Of a stretch of 64,000 nt of DNA, positions 29,826 to 37,864 are shown piece after piece. The stretch is from an uncultured Clostridia bacterium (lineage in GTDB: Bacteria > Bacillota > Clostridia > Christensenellales > Pumilibacteraceae). The translations under genes and the position numbers were made by a program. The stretch lies in contig CAMSYM010000001.1 of the NCBI GenBank assembly GCA_947066105.1, forward strand, positions 124,001-188,000, read 5' to 3'. The notes beneath the pieces were generated by a model. That model did no database searches and had not been told where the DNA came from. It was given only the letters and a program-made list of their open reading frames with translations. How positions within the stretch are numbered: the first letter of the stretch is position 1; each line of letters starts with the position of its first letter.

Positions 29826-31500
29826 CGAAAAAATTCTCGACGGGTACGAAAGTGCAGAATTATATCGCTATGACGACACCTCTTGTGATTTTCCTTCGAC
29901 GTGCGCTTATGAAGACTTGCCCAATACTCCTGTCGGTGGGGTTCTTAAAGCCAATCGTTACGTTAACGGGAAGCTCATTCAGACCTACACTGCACAGGAG
30001 AATCATGTTGGCATTATCGCTGCTACAAGACAGGGAAAAACGACTTCAGGTGTTATTCCGATGGTTATTTCCAACGCACGAAAGAAAGTGAAGTGTAATA
30101 TGATTCTTTCTGATCCCAAGGGCGAAGTATATCAACATACTGCTGCTACGTTGAAGGCGGAAGGTTATAGAGTCATCATGCTTAATCTGCGTGATTATAG
30201 GCACTCAGAGTGCTGGAATCCGCTCACTCCATTGTATCGCAAATTCAAAAAAGCAATGTCTTTGAAAGATACGGTAGACATCGTTACGGAAAACGGACAA
30301 AAGTGTTATAGGTTTTTGGAGAATACCTACAACGATAAGCGGGAGCTTGACAGGGCAATCTCATTGGAACAGGCGGCGGCGCTTGACGATGTGTACAACG
30401 ACATTGACTTATTCGGCGCAATGATGGTTACTATTGAAGACAAGAGAGACCCTATGTGGGAGCGTGGAGCAAGAGAAATCTTCAAAGGTTTTTTGCACGC
30501 AATGCTCGAAGACTCACTTCTCGAGGTAAATCCGATTACCGAAGAAACGTTTTCGTTCAACACGATATTTACGGTATTTGCTTCGTTCGCAGGTGATGGA
30601 AGTGATTTTGATCACGGGTACTTCACAAATAGACCTAAGACGAGCAAAGCTTACTCCGCAGTCAAGGACTATCTTTTTATTTCTGCGGAGCGCACGCGAG
30701 ACAGCTATACCACGACATTTGCGCAAAAGATGAGCGAGTATATGAATATTGCTATTCGTCGTATTACCTCGTGCAACTCGTTTGAGGTTTCCGATCTCGG
30801 ACGCGCTGACCAGCCTATAGCGTTATTTCTCTGTTACCGCGATGAGCTTAAAACTCATTTTCAGCTAATATCACTTTTCGTGCAAGATGCTTATAAAGCG
30901 TTTATTGATCTTGCGGGTGAAAATATAGACCATAAACTTACTACACCGTTTTACTTTATTCTCGATGAGTTTGGTAATTTTCCCGAGCTTTACAACTTTG
31001 AGAATTTCATTTCTGCTTGCGCCGGAAGAAACATCTGGTTCGTTTTGGTGCTGCAATCCTATGCCCAGCTCAATGCTGTTTACGGGTATGATACTTCAAA
31101 AATTATTCTTGACAATCTTAATGTCAAAATCTTTTTCGGCAGCAATAACTGGACTACGATTTCCGAGTTTTCCGAAGGGTGCGGATTGCATACCAGGCTT
31201 TCACCCGAAAGCGCCTTGAACGGCGACAGCGAAGAAATCGAACACTATAAAATCGAAACAATCCCACTTGTTCCAAGAAGTATGTTGTGTAAGCTTAAAC
31301 CAGGGGAATGTATTGTCACTGAGGCGAATGCTCCTGTCTTGTTCTCGCGTCTTGAGCGCTACTATCTGTGTCCGGAGTACAATAGCTTGCCGCTCGCAAA
31401 CGAAAATGAATACATATGCTCGGTGAATCCTCTTGATCCGAAATACACGTATGTGTACAACGAGGGCAGCAGACGTCGCAGGACTATGTTTGACTTTTAG
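29815..31500 (+). CDS. VirD4/TraG-like ATPase without membrane anchor
   Basis: 561 residues; start at 29815 after GGAGGTTG, overlapping the preceding stop. It has GKLIQTYTAQENHVGIIAATRQGKTTSGVI (Walker A AATRQGKTTSG near 69-79), MILSDPKGEVYQHTA, and VIMLNLRDYRHSECWNPL. The Walker B region is PFYFILDEFGNFPEL, followed by SACAGRNIWFVLVLQSYAQL. These are hallmarks of type IV secretion coupling proteins (VirD4/TraG), hexameric DNA or protein pumps. The usual N-terminal membrane helices are absent, and no VirB4, VirB6 or relaxase is encoded in the window. It lies between a ClpP/AAA pair and an FtsK-gamma-like protein, suggesting a stand-alone motor. Confidence 0.8.
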   Translation: MIIDEKILDGYESAELYRYDDTSCDFPSTCAYEDLPNTPVGGVLKANRYVNGKLIQTYTAQENHVGIIAATRQGKTTSGVIPMVISNARKKVKCNMILSDPKGEVYQHTAATLKAEGYRVIMLNLRDYRHSECWNPLTPLYRKFKKAMSLKDTVDIVTENGQKCYRFLENTYNDKRELDRAISLEQAAALDDVYNDIDLFGAMMVTIEDKRDPMWERGAREIFKGFLHAMLEDSLLEVNPITEETFSFNTIFTVFASFAGDGSDFDHGYFTNRPKTSKAYSAVKDYLFISAERTRDSYTTTFAQKMSEYMNIAIRRITSCNSFEVSDLGRADQPIALFLCYRDELKTHFQLISLFVQDAYKAFIDLAGENIDHKLTTPFYFILDEFGNFPELYNFENFISACAGRNIWFVLVLQSYAQLNAVYGYDTSKIILDNLNVKIFFGSNNWTTISEFSEGCGLHTRLSPESALNGDSEEIEHYKIETIPLVPRSMLCKLKPGECIVTEANAPVLFSRLERYYLCPEYNSLPLANENEYICSVNPLDPKYTYVYNEGSRRRRTMFDF

Positions 31501-31510
31501 GAGAGCAAAT

Positions 31511-32554
31511 ATGGATATGGAAGAAATTAAAAAGTATATAGTCGAACATCGTAAATTTGAAATGCCGGACTTCCAAGAGCAATTTGTTTTATCGTATAGT
31601 GAAGCAAATAAGACATTGGAAGGACTAGAGAAAAGTGGCATAGTTAGATTTTGCGAAGGTTTTACTTACGAAACGGTGTCCGACTCAGTTGAGAAAAAAT
31701 CTGAAGCGGTGTATACTCCGAAAGATGAACAAGAAGCTTTTTTTCTCAAGGCACTTTGGGAATGTGTAAAGAGCGGATACGCTTCAACTTCTCTTATCCA
31801 ACGTCGTTTATCGTGCGGTTATGCTAGGGCGGCTCGTGCGATAGATTGGATGGAAGAAAATGATTATATCAGTTCGTCCCCAAACCATAAAGTAAAAATG
31901 AGTGTCGAAGAATACTGTATAAAATTCGGCAATACGGATATTGCACAAGAACAATCCGAAGATGAAGAGCGTGAACGCTTTATAGAAGAGCATCGTCGCG
32001 CTTTAATGGAACGATTGAGCCGTATGTCAGACGATGATGAGGACGACGAAAGCGACGACGAAGACGATGAAGAAGACGATGAAGAACGGGCACGTCGAGA
32101 GTATTTGGAAAGACGCAGAGCGGAATTGATTGAGCGTATGCGGCAGTCGTGTAATGATGACGATGGAGATGGCGACGCCGAAAGCGAAGATGATGAAGAA
32201 GCGGATGAGCGAGAAGATAATTCCATTGATCTAAGAGCTGTTCTGATTGAATGTTTGGAACGTGGTTTGCAAGACGTGTCGGATGACGATAAGTTTATTC
32301 TCGGTTTTGACGGAGAACCCAAATTTCAACTTAAGTTCGTGAATGGCGGCAGCTCTCTTAGGATTTCCGATGGTGGTAAAACACTTGAGCAGGTATCGCA
32401 AACGAAAAGAAAAATAAACAATGTTTTGAAAAGTTTTGAGCCCGTCAAGTTGGAGGATGATGAAATATCCATTACATTGGAGAATCCGTACGGCACTCTC
32501 ATGGCGTTGCTGACGCTCTATTCTGCGATTGACGCAGTCAAGAAGATGAAATAA
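31511..32554 (+). CDS. Free-standing FtsK-gamma-like winged-helix protein with acidic linker
   Basis: 347 residues from MDMEEIKKYIVEH, GGAGAG upstream. Two FtsK-gamma-like wHTH segments may be present. The first (residues about 1-50) is weak. The second (about 72-130) is strong: FFLKALWECVKSGYASTSLIQRRLSCGYARAARAIDWMEENDYISSSP (quoted in part) matches the gamma domain that reads KOPS sequences and orients the FtsK DNA pump. An Asp/Glu-rich low-complexity region (about 170-235) follows, then a C-terminal alpha/beta domain of unknown type. Located 10 bases after the VirD4-like ATPase, it could be the DNA-reading subunit of a split translocase. Minus-strand frames over the acidic region are poly-Ser artefacts. 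Confidence 0.7.
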   Translation: MDMEEIKKYIVEHRKFEMPDFQEQFVLSYSEANKTLEGLEKSGIVRFCEGFTYETVSDSVEKKSEAVYTPKDEQEAFFLKALWECVKSGYASTSLIQRRLSCGYARAARAIDWMEENDYISSSPNHKVKMSVEEYCIKFGNTDIAQEQSEDEERERFIEEHRRALMERLSRMSDDDEDDESDDEDDEEDDEERARREYLERRRAELIERMRQSCNDDDGDGDAESEDDEEADEREDNSIDLRAVLIECLERGLQDVSDDDKFILGFDGEPKFQLKFVNGGSSLRISDGGKTLEQVSQTKRKINNVLKSFEPVKLEDDEISITLENPYGTLMALLTLYSAIDAVKKMK

Positions 32555-32564
32555 GTGTGTTTGC

Positions 32565-32593
32565 TTGATAATAAAAAGCGAATTTGTTATAAT
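32565..32593 (+). promoter_or_regulatory. Promoter for the 32.7-37.0 kb gene group
   Basis: TTGATA (32565-32570), 17 bp, TATAAT (32588-32593). A leader of about 105 bases with a terminator at 32637-32664 follows. Confidence 0.7.
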
Positions 32594-32636
32594 ATCTATG
32601 CCATTCGTTTGTCAGCATGTATTTCATTGCGTGTTA

Positions 32637-32664
32637 AACGTCGCCTTAAAAATGACGGTTTTTT
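32637..32664 (+). terminator. Leader terminator-like hairpin before the metallopeptidase gene
   Basis: AACGTC (32637-32642) pairs with GACGGTT with one bulge, followed by six T. The stem is short, so this is a weaker candidate than the other leader terminators. Confidence 0.45.
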
Positions 32665-32703
32665 GATTGGCATATGCTAAACTGTTTTTGAAGGCGGTGA
32701 AGT

Positions 32704-33402
32704 ATGGTAGAATTCGACGGACAAGAAGTTCTTATAGAAAAAGACTTTTTTACACAAGGTATGCGTCTGATTGTGAATAGCGACGGGCGAGCTACCGTGA
32801 AAATCGGCTATAGATCAACGTTCATGGAGAACGAAATACAACAATTTATTGATAAGCATAAGCGATTCTTGCGTAATAGGCTCACACACTATTCGGGAGT
32901 TCAGTTGCCCGATTTCGAGGAGGGTGGCAAGGTAACGCTACTTGGAAAGGAATATTCCGTAGCACATGGGGATAGGAATTCAGCTTTTGCGATAGAAGGG
33001 GACACACTAAAAGTCCCCGATTATTTTTCACGTTGGGAATCGGAAAGATTTTTCGGCAACTTACTGCTCCCTCATGTCAGAGCGTTGACGGATCTTTACG
33101 CCGAAGAGTATGGATTGACTTGTTCTTATGTAGGACTTCATACTTGGCATACCGCGTGGGGTACGCATTTCGGTGATGATAATTCTATCAACTACAACAT
33201 TGCATTGGTGTTTGTTCCGGAGAAATGCATTGAATATGTGGTTGTTCACGAGCTGTGCCATTCTCGGCATTCAAACCACAGCGCAGCTTTCTGGGCCGAG
33301 GTGGAAAGGATATATCCACGCTATAGGGACGACAGGCAACTACTTAAAAACTATAGCATTAGGTGGTTATTCGAAAAGGCAAAATTAGGCAAGTGGAGCT
33401 GA
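32704..33402 (+). CDS. YgjP/SprT-like zinc metallopeptidase (M48-type, DUF45)
   Basis: 232 residues. The C-terminal domain contains the zinc-binding HELCHSRHSNHSAAFWAEVERIYP, split as HELCH (about 182-186) and the downstream HSNHSxxFW, which defines the YgjP-like family. The N-terminal half includes the usual basic beta segment (MRLIVNSDGRATVKIGYR, FIDKHKRFLRNRL). Members are cytoplasmic and are often carried near restriction-modification genes, though their substrates are uncertain. It opens a gene group after the promoter at 32565. Confidence 0.85.
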   Translation: MVEFDGQEVLIEKDFFTQGMRLIVNSDGRATVKIGYRSTFMENEIQQFIDKHKRFLRNRLTHYSGVQLPDFEEGGKVTLLGKEYSVAHGDRNSAFAIEGDTLKVPDYFSRWESERFFGNLLLPHVRALTDLYAEEYGLTCSYVGLHTWHTAWGTHFGDDNSINYNIALVFVPEKCIEYVVVHELCHSRHSNHSAAFWAEVERIYPRYRDDRQLLKNYSIRWLFEKAKLGKWS

Positions 33403-33423
33403 TAAGCTCCAAAAGGAGATACG

Positions 33424-34344
33424 ATGTACAAGATTAGTTTCAAGCAAGGTGATATCACGAAGTCTGAGTGCGAGTGTATTGTAAATGCCGCAAATAAGTC
33501 ACTCTTGGGTGGCGGTGGAGTTGACGGCGCAATACACCGTGCCGCAGGCCGTGAACTGTACGAAGAATGTAAAAAGCTCGGAGGTTGTAAAACTGGCGAG
33601 GCGAAAATCACGAAAGGATACAATTTGAATGCGAAATGGATCATTCATACTGTTGGACCGATATATTCTGGCGCAGAGGATGATTCGGTAATGCTTTCGA
33701 ATTGTTATACAAATTCGCTGAATTTGGCAAAAAAGAACGGTATCCATTCCATATCCTTCCCGGCAATCTCGACGGGTGCTTATGGGTACCCGCTTCGGGA
33801 ATCTATCTTTGTGGCTTTGAACAGTGTAATTGAGTGGTTGAATAACAATTCAGCGTACGATATTTCCGTAGAGTTTTGCTGCTTTGATGAAAATACATAT
33901 TCGTATTATCGTGGCATTTATGGCACAATGACAGTGTCTCGTGAGCAACAGAACAAAGAGTTTGCTGAGTTTATACGAAGAAATAACGTGCGCACCAAAG
34001 ATGCCATCGAAATGCATTTGGCGGATGAACCGTTCAACAAAATAAAGAATGGAGAAAAAACAATTGAAATTCGACTTTATGATGAAAAGCGACAAGCAAT
34101 AACTATCGGCTCTGATATTATTTTTTACAAAGGCGAAACAATAGATGAATGGATTACCGCAACTGTCATAGGGTTGTATCGGTTTGACAGCTTTAATGAT
34201 ATTTTCCAATCGAATTTATTTGTCAAAACCGGTTGCAATAATATGACACCACAGGTTGCGGCAGAAAGTATGTATAATTATTATACTAAAGAGCAAGAGC
34301 GGCAATATGGTGTATTGGCTATCGAAATAAAGAAGCGAGGTTGA
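33424..34344 (+). CDS. Macro domain fused to ASCH domain
   Basis: 306 residues, AAGGAG upstream. Residues 1-170 are a macro domain: QGDITKSECECIVNAANKSLLGGGGVDGAIHRAAG, then IHTVGP and ISFPAISTGAYGYP (quoted in parts). These bind ADP-ribose and, in the MacroD/YmdB type, remove it from proteins or hydrolyse O-acetyl-ADP-ribose. From about 195 an ASCH domain follows: EMHLADEPFNKIKNGEKTIEIR, LYDEKRQAITIGSDIIFY. ASCH domains bind RNA. The fusion suggests removal or sensing of ADP-ribose on RNA or RNA-associated targets. The neighbouring HAD and metallophosphoesterase genes fit a nucleic-acid end-repair theme. Confidence 0.85.
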   Translation: MYKISFKQGDITKSECECIVNAANKSLLGGGGVDGAIHRAAGRELYEECKKLGGCKTGEAKITKGYNLNAKWIIHTVGPIYSGAEDDSVMLSNCYTNSLNLAKKNGIHSISFPAISTGAYGYPLRESIFVALNSVIEWLNNNSAYDISVEFCCFDENTYSYYRGIYGTMTVSREQQNKEFAEFIRRNNVRTKDAIEMHLADEPFNKIKNGEKTIEIRLYDEKRQAITIGSDIIFYKGETIDEWITATVIGLYRFDSFNDIFQSNLFVKTGCNNMTPQVAAESMYNYYTKEQERQYGVLAIEIKKRG

Positions 34345-34351
34345 CAACAAG

Positions 34352-34648
34352 GTGATACCCAGAAAATGTCCTTATAAAACATATACAAGAGGTGGAATTA
34401 AATATGATCGCATAGAGCTTTCTCTTAAATACCTTTTGATACGCAGGAAACTCAATAAGGAAGTAGAAGCGGAATTAAATGAGTTTATTGAATACATGAG
34501 AAGCAAAGGGCGTCATGGATTTGGAATGTATTGCGGAAGCGGCCTTTGTCATGTGCGGTGGTCTATAAAGGCAAGAATATTAAAAGAAAAATATAATATC
34601 ACATGGCACAGTCCGGCAACACTTAATCCACGTGCTAAATTTGATTAA
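34352..34648 (+). CDS. Small basic protein of unknown function
   Basis: 98 residues from a GTG at 34352, eight bases after the macro/ASCH stop. It contains KYDRIELSLKYLLIRRKLNKEVEAELNEFIEYMRSKG and a GFGMYCGSGLCHVRW segment with two Cys and one His that could bind metal. No family recognised. The tight spacing places it in the same transcript as its neighbours. Its start is less certain because the ribosome binding site is weak. Confidence 0.5.
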   Translation: MIPRKCPYKTYTRGGIKYDRIELSLKYLLIRRKLNKEVEAELNEFIEYMRSKGRHGFGMYCGSGLCHVRWSIKARILKEKYNITWHSPATLNPRAKFD

Positions 34649-34662
34649 AACGCCCTCTTATT

Positions 34663-35145
34663 ATGAAGATAATATTTTTAGACATTGATGGTGTGTTGAA
34701 CTCTCGCGCCTATGATCGCAGAAGAGATCTTAATAGCCAAACGAATATTGATGAATCGCGTCTTTTGCTTCTGAAAGAAATTGTTGACATTACTGATGCA
34801 AAAATCGTTCTCAGTTCTACTTGGCGCCAGCACTGGGACAGGAACCCAGATGAGTGTGATGGCGATGGACGATATATCAATAAAACATTTGCAAAATATG
34901 GATTACATATCTATGACAAAACACCCGACCTTGGTATTCACGCACTTAGGAGGGATGAAATAATAAAATGGATAGACGCTGTGGGGGAAAACATTGAATC
35001 GTTTGTGGTAATAGATGATTATCGTTACGGTTGGGGAGAACTATCAGAACACTTCGTTAAAACCGATCCAAATTTCGGTTTGGGATTGGAAATAGAGCAA
35101 ACCCAAAAAGCAATATTAATACTGAACGGACATGACAGAAAATGA
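34663..35145 (+). CDS. HAD-superfamily phosphatase of the SAK RNA-repair type
   Basis: 160 residues. The HAD nucleophile motif is FLDIDGVLNSR (Asp at about 6 and 8). Motif II is KIVLSSTWRQHW, and the acidic motif IV is FVVIDDYRYGW. The combination DIDGVLN, LSSTWR, VIDD is typical of HAD domains in Swiss-Army-Knife RNA repair proteins, thought to process RNA ends. It overlaps the metallophosphoesterase start by four bases. In this cluster it would supply phosphatase activity. Confidence 0.75.
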   Translation: MKIIFLDIDGVLNSRAYDRRRDLNSQTNIDESRLLLLKEIVDITDAKIVLSSTWRQHWDRNPDECDGDGRYINKTFAKYGLHIYDKTPDLGIHALRRDEIIKWIDAVGENIESFVVIDDYRYGWGELSEHFVKTDPNFGLGLEIEQTQKAILILNGHDRK

Positions 35146-35828
35146 TTTATGTAACTGGTGATACGCACGGATTAACCGATTTTCACAAACTACATGTTTT
35201 TGCCGGAGAACATCCGGAGCTTACAAAAAACGACTACATTATTGTGGCTGGCGATTGCGGTGTATTATGGAGCAACGATACCTTGGTTGAAAGATTGAGG
35301 TATTATACTGACTTACCGTTTACTATCTTGTTTGTGGATGGAAACCATGAAAATTTCGATATGATAAATTCCTATCCTGTTGAAATATGGAACGGCGGTA
35401 AAGTTCATAAAATTAAACCTGATATTATTCACTTAATGCGTGGGCAAATATTCGAGTTGGAGGGTAAAAAATTATTTGCTTTCGGTGGGGCGACAAGTAT
35501 CGATAAATATATGCGCAGAGAGGGATTAAGCTGGTGGAAGCAGGAATTGCCTTCGTATGAAGAATTAGACGAGGGAATTGCAACCCTAAAACATCATGGC
35601 GGAAAAGTGGATTACATAATAACCCATTCTTGTAGCGAACGTGCGCTTGCTTATCCAGCAATGAGAGAAGTATCAAAATCAAAAATGGCATGTCCCGAAG
35701 TAGGTATGCTGTCTTATATAGAAGAAAACTTAGAGTTTAAGCATTGGTTTTTTGGTCATTACCATATTGATAAAAAGCTTGGCAGTAGGTATACTGTACT
35801 GTATCAAAATATTGTAAGTTTAGATTAA
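35142..35828 (+). CDS. Calcineurin-like metallophosphoesterase
   Basis: 228 residues. All metal motifs are visible: GDTHG (6-10), AGDCGVLW, VDGNHENFD, ITHS and FGHYHIDK. The family hydrolyses phosphomonoesters or diesters, including nucleic-acid ends and cyclic phosphates, using two metals. Its length and the GDCGVLW motif fit small phage/plasmid members. Translational coupling to the HAD gene (ATGA overlap) suggests joint action. Confidence 0.85.
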   Translation: MIYVTGDTHGLTDFHKLHVFAGEHPELTKNDYIIVAGDCGVLWSNDTLVERLRYYTDLPFTILFVDGNHENFDMINSYPVEIWNGGKVHKIKPDIIHLMRGQIFELEGKKLFAFGGATSIDKYMRREGLSWWKQELPSYEELDEGIATLKHHGGKVDYIITHSCSERALAYPAMREVSKSKMACPEVGMLSYIEENLEFKHWFFGHYHIDKKLGSRYTVLYQNIVSLD

Positions 35829-35862
35829 TCTTATAATACTCAACAATAAAAAGAATTACATT

Positions 35863-36300
35863 ATGGACAAACAAAACAAGATTCAACAAATAAAAAGTAT
35901 GCTTATAGATGTCTATGACGGAAGATTGTCAGATTCTGAACTGAATGAGTATTCCGCAGGGATTTATCGCACGTTTTTTGAGGAATGTGCTGAGTTGGAG
36001 TACATTATGAGTACGGTATTTGAATATGAATATGATTATGAAATAAGTGATGATGATTCACAGGTGAGCTATGTCTACGATGGTATCGTCAACCTTTTGG
36101 AAAATAATCAAAATACCGCGCGCCGCCTATATAATGAGTTTATGTTCAGGTATCATAATCTTGATGTTGTCTTTAAAATTTTGAATGAAAACAGTGAATG
36201 GTTATCTGATGAAGAAATAAAAGCAGTGAAAAGAAATGCATGGAGCATATTTGATAAGGATATGTTAAAAAGTATTGGTTGTGATTGGGAAAACATTTAG
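35863..36300 (+). CDS. Acidic protein of unknown function
   Basis: 145 residues, strongly acidic and helical, with a Tyr/Asp/Glu cluster (VFEYEYDYEISDDDSQ) in the middle. No motif or family recognised. There are 34 bases between the preceding stop and its start, and 18 bases to the next gene, so it belongs to the same group. It could be an immunity-type, DNA-mimic-like or regulatory protein, but nothing in the sequence decides this. Confidence 0.5.
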   Translation: MDKQNKIQQIKSMLIDVYDGRLSDSELNEYSAGIYRTFFEECAELEYIMSTVFEYEYDYEISDDDSQVSYVYDGIVNLLENNQNTARRLYNEFMFRYHNLDVVFKILNENSEWLSDEEIKAVKRNAWSIFDKDMLKSIGCDWENI

Positions 36301-36318
36301 TAAGGTCAGGAGTGTACT

Positions 36319-37008
36319 ATGGTAGACGACAAAGATGTACATAGGACAAAATATAATATTTCAATTATTGGCGATTCTATTTCAACGTATGCAGGTTACA
36401 ATCCATACAATTTCCCAGTATATTATAAAGACGATAGGGCATATGACAATGAAATCGAAAGTGTAGACGATACTTGGTGGAAGCAAGTAATAAATTATTT
36501 AGGTGGAGAGTTATGCGTCAATAATTCCTATTCAGGCAGTTTAGTTGCGGGAAGGTTTGAATCATCTGCTTGTTCAATTAAACGTTGCTCCATGCTACAC
36601 GGTGAAGCCGCACCAGATGTTATTCTTATTTACATAGGAACGAATGATCGTGGATTTGAGATTGATGTCGGCTTTGATGCACCGCAGGATATCCTGAAAT
36701 TTTACGGTGCATATCGTGCTATGTTAAGGCAATTAAAGACAAACTATCCTTATACCAAAATTATATGTGGCACATTATTGATGGGTAAATTGAAAGATTC
36801 GATTGATCTTTCTTATGATCGATTTATGAGAGTGGATGACCGATACAATAAAGCAATCAGATTGGCAGTAAAAGAGGAGGGCTGTTTGTTGGCGGATATT
36901 GCGTTTTCAGACGAGCGTTACGAAACCCTTGATTATTGTCATCCTACGAAAGCGGGTCATGCACTTATTTCAAGGCTATGGCTTGAATGTCTTAAATCGT
37001 TAATTTAG
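36319..37008 (+). CDS. SGNH/GDSL hydrolase
   Basis: 229 residues. Block I is ISIIGDSISTYAGYNP with the nucleophile Ser; block II Gly lies near NNSYSGSL; block III is IYIGTNDRGF; block V is DYCHPTKAGHALIS with catalytic Asp/His. These four blocks define the SGNH esterase/lipase fold. The N-terminus lacks a signal peptide, so the enzyme is probably cytoplasmic. The substrate (acyl ester, acetyl group) cannot be deduced. A macro-domain deacylase neighbour makes removal of acyl groups from nucleotides or sugars conceivable. Confidence 0.8.
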   Translation: MVDDKDVHRTKYNISIIGDSISTYAGYNPYNFPVYYKDDRAYDNEIESVDDTWWKQVINYLGGELCVNNSYSGSLVAGRFESSACSIKRCSMLHGEAAPDVILIYIGTNDRGFEIDVGFDAPQDILKFYGAYRAMLRQLKTNYPYTKIICGTLLMGKLKDSIDLSYDRFMRVDDRYNKAIRLAVKEEGCLLADIAFSDERYETLDYCHPTKAGHALISRLWLECLKSLI

Positions 37009-37039
37009 AACTATATTGGTAGTGAAAATTCTTTGCCTA

Positions 37040-37075
37040 TTTTACGCCTATTTCTTGCGTATAATCGGCGTAAAA
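37040..37075 (+). promoter_or_regulatory. Inverted-repeat operator candidate around a -10 box
   Basis: TTTTACGCC (37040-37048) and GGCGTAAAA (37067-37075) form a perfect 9-bp inverted repeat with an 18-base spacer that contains TATAAT (37060-37065). It looks like a dimeric repressor site over a promoter. Confidence 0.5.
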
Positions 37076-37136
37076 GTTGGCAGAGAAATGCCGATGACTT
37101 GCAAAAGAGAATATGCTATACTTGTAGCGTGAATAA

Positions 37137-37165
37137 GTGGGCTCAGTTCATGGGTCCGCTTTTTT
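37137..37165 (+). terminator. Leader terminator before the 37190 gene
   Basis: GTGGGCTC (37137-37144) pairs fully (with G-U pairs) with GGGTCCGC (37152-37159), followed by six T. It lies 15 bases after a TATACT -10 box (37117-37122) and 25 bases before the start codon at 37190. Confidence 0.65.
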
Positions 37166-37189
37166 CATACTAAAAATAGGAGTATAGAT

Positions 37190-37627
37190 ATGAAGCACAA
37201 ATTCAAACAGTTGGCATCGGTATTACAAAGGCAAATCCTCACAAGACTCATTCTTGGAGGATTTTTTATTTTACTCTTTGTAATACTTGTTTTCATCACC
37301 AAGGACGTTGTTCTTTCTCTGCCATGCATCATATTGGGCATATACCTTGCTATCAACGCGGGGACGGTTCTATATAACTGTCTTGCAGGCAAGGTTATTA
37401 CCGTAACCGGTAAATGTGTTGAGATAGAACACTCACGTATTTTTAAGCGAGTAAGATCTGTTTATATCCAAACAGAGGATAAGGAACTGAAGATTCCTAT
37501 TCGTAAGAAAATGCGTGGACTTACAATTGGGGTAACGATAAATATTTATATTCCCAAGAAAGCACAGATCTACGAGAAGGACGGCAAATTTGCCACAGGA
37601 ACGTTCTATGCAGTCGAAATGAAGTGA
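37190..37627 (+). CDS. Two-helix membrane protein of unknown function
   Basis: 145 residues, AGGAG upstream. There are two hydrophobic helices (about 19-37 and 40-64: LILGGFFILLFVILVFIT and VVLSLPCIILGIYLAINAG) and a cytoplasmic beta-rich domain (KVITVTGKCVEIEHSRIFKRVRSVYIQTEDKELKIPI) that looks like an OB- or SH3-like barrel. No family recognised. It stands alone between an attenuator-type leader and the leader of the ssb gene. Confidence 0.6.
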   Translation: MKHKFKQLASVLQRQILTRLILGGFFILLFVILVFITKDVVLSLPCIILGIYLAINAGTVLYNCLAGKVITVTGKCVEIEHSRIFKRVRSVYIQTEDKELKIPIRKKMRGLTIGVTINIYIPKKAQIYEKDGKFATGTFYAVEMK

Positions 37628-37695
37628 TGAGCTCAACTTTTCGATTGAAATAATCCATTCAGAAGCATTCGGATTAAATCCGTTTACTTACCATA

Positions 37696-37780
37696 TTAGT
37701 TTCAAGGTTTCTTTCGAAAAGCCACAGTTTATCAGAGTATACAGTGTCTATCAGACGTCGGTGCCGATAGGCACTTTTTT
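37696..37780 (+). promoter_or_regulatory. Conserved leader element with terminator, upstream of ssb
   Basis: Contains TTAGTTTCAAGG (37696-37707) and CACAGTTTATCAGA (37723-37736), then a terminator: GTGTCTATC (37744-37752) with GATAGGCAC (37766-37774) and six T. The first two blocks recur at 49112-49147 before another operon. Two more hairpins, CCCGAG-caa-CTCGGG and GCAGGG-aaaaa-CCCTGC, follow before the ribosome binding site. Confidence 0.6.
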
Positions 37781-37864
37781 AATGTCGGTTTCTTTCCCGA
37801 GCAACTCGGGTTGAAATAAATAAATTTTATTAAGCAGGGAAAAACCCTGCAAAGGAGTAACAGT

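Noticed and set aside
29815-31500. VirD4-like ATPase as proof of a conjugation apparatus here
   Set aside because: It lacks membrane helices, and no VirB4, VirB6, relaxase or pilus gene is present in the window, so a full T4SS cannot be claimed.
31864-32322. Minus-strand frame rich in serine
   Set aside because: It is the complement of the Asp/Glu low-complexity stretch (GAC/GAT/GAA codons read backwards as serine codons).
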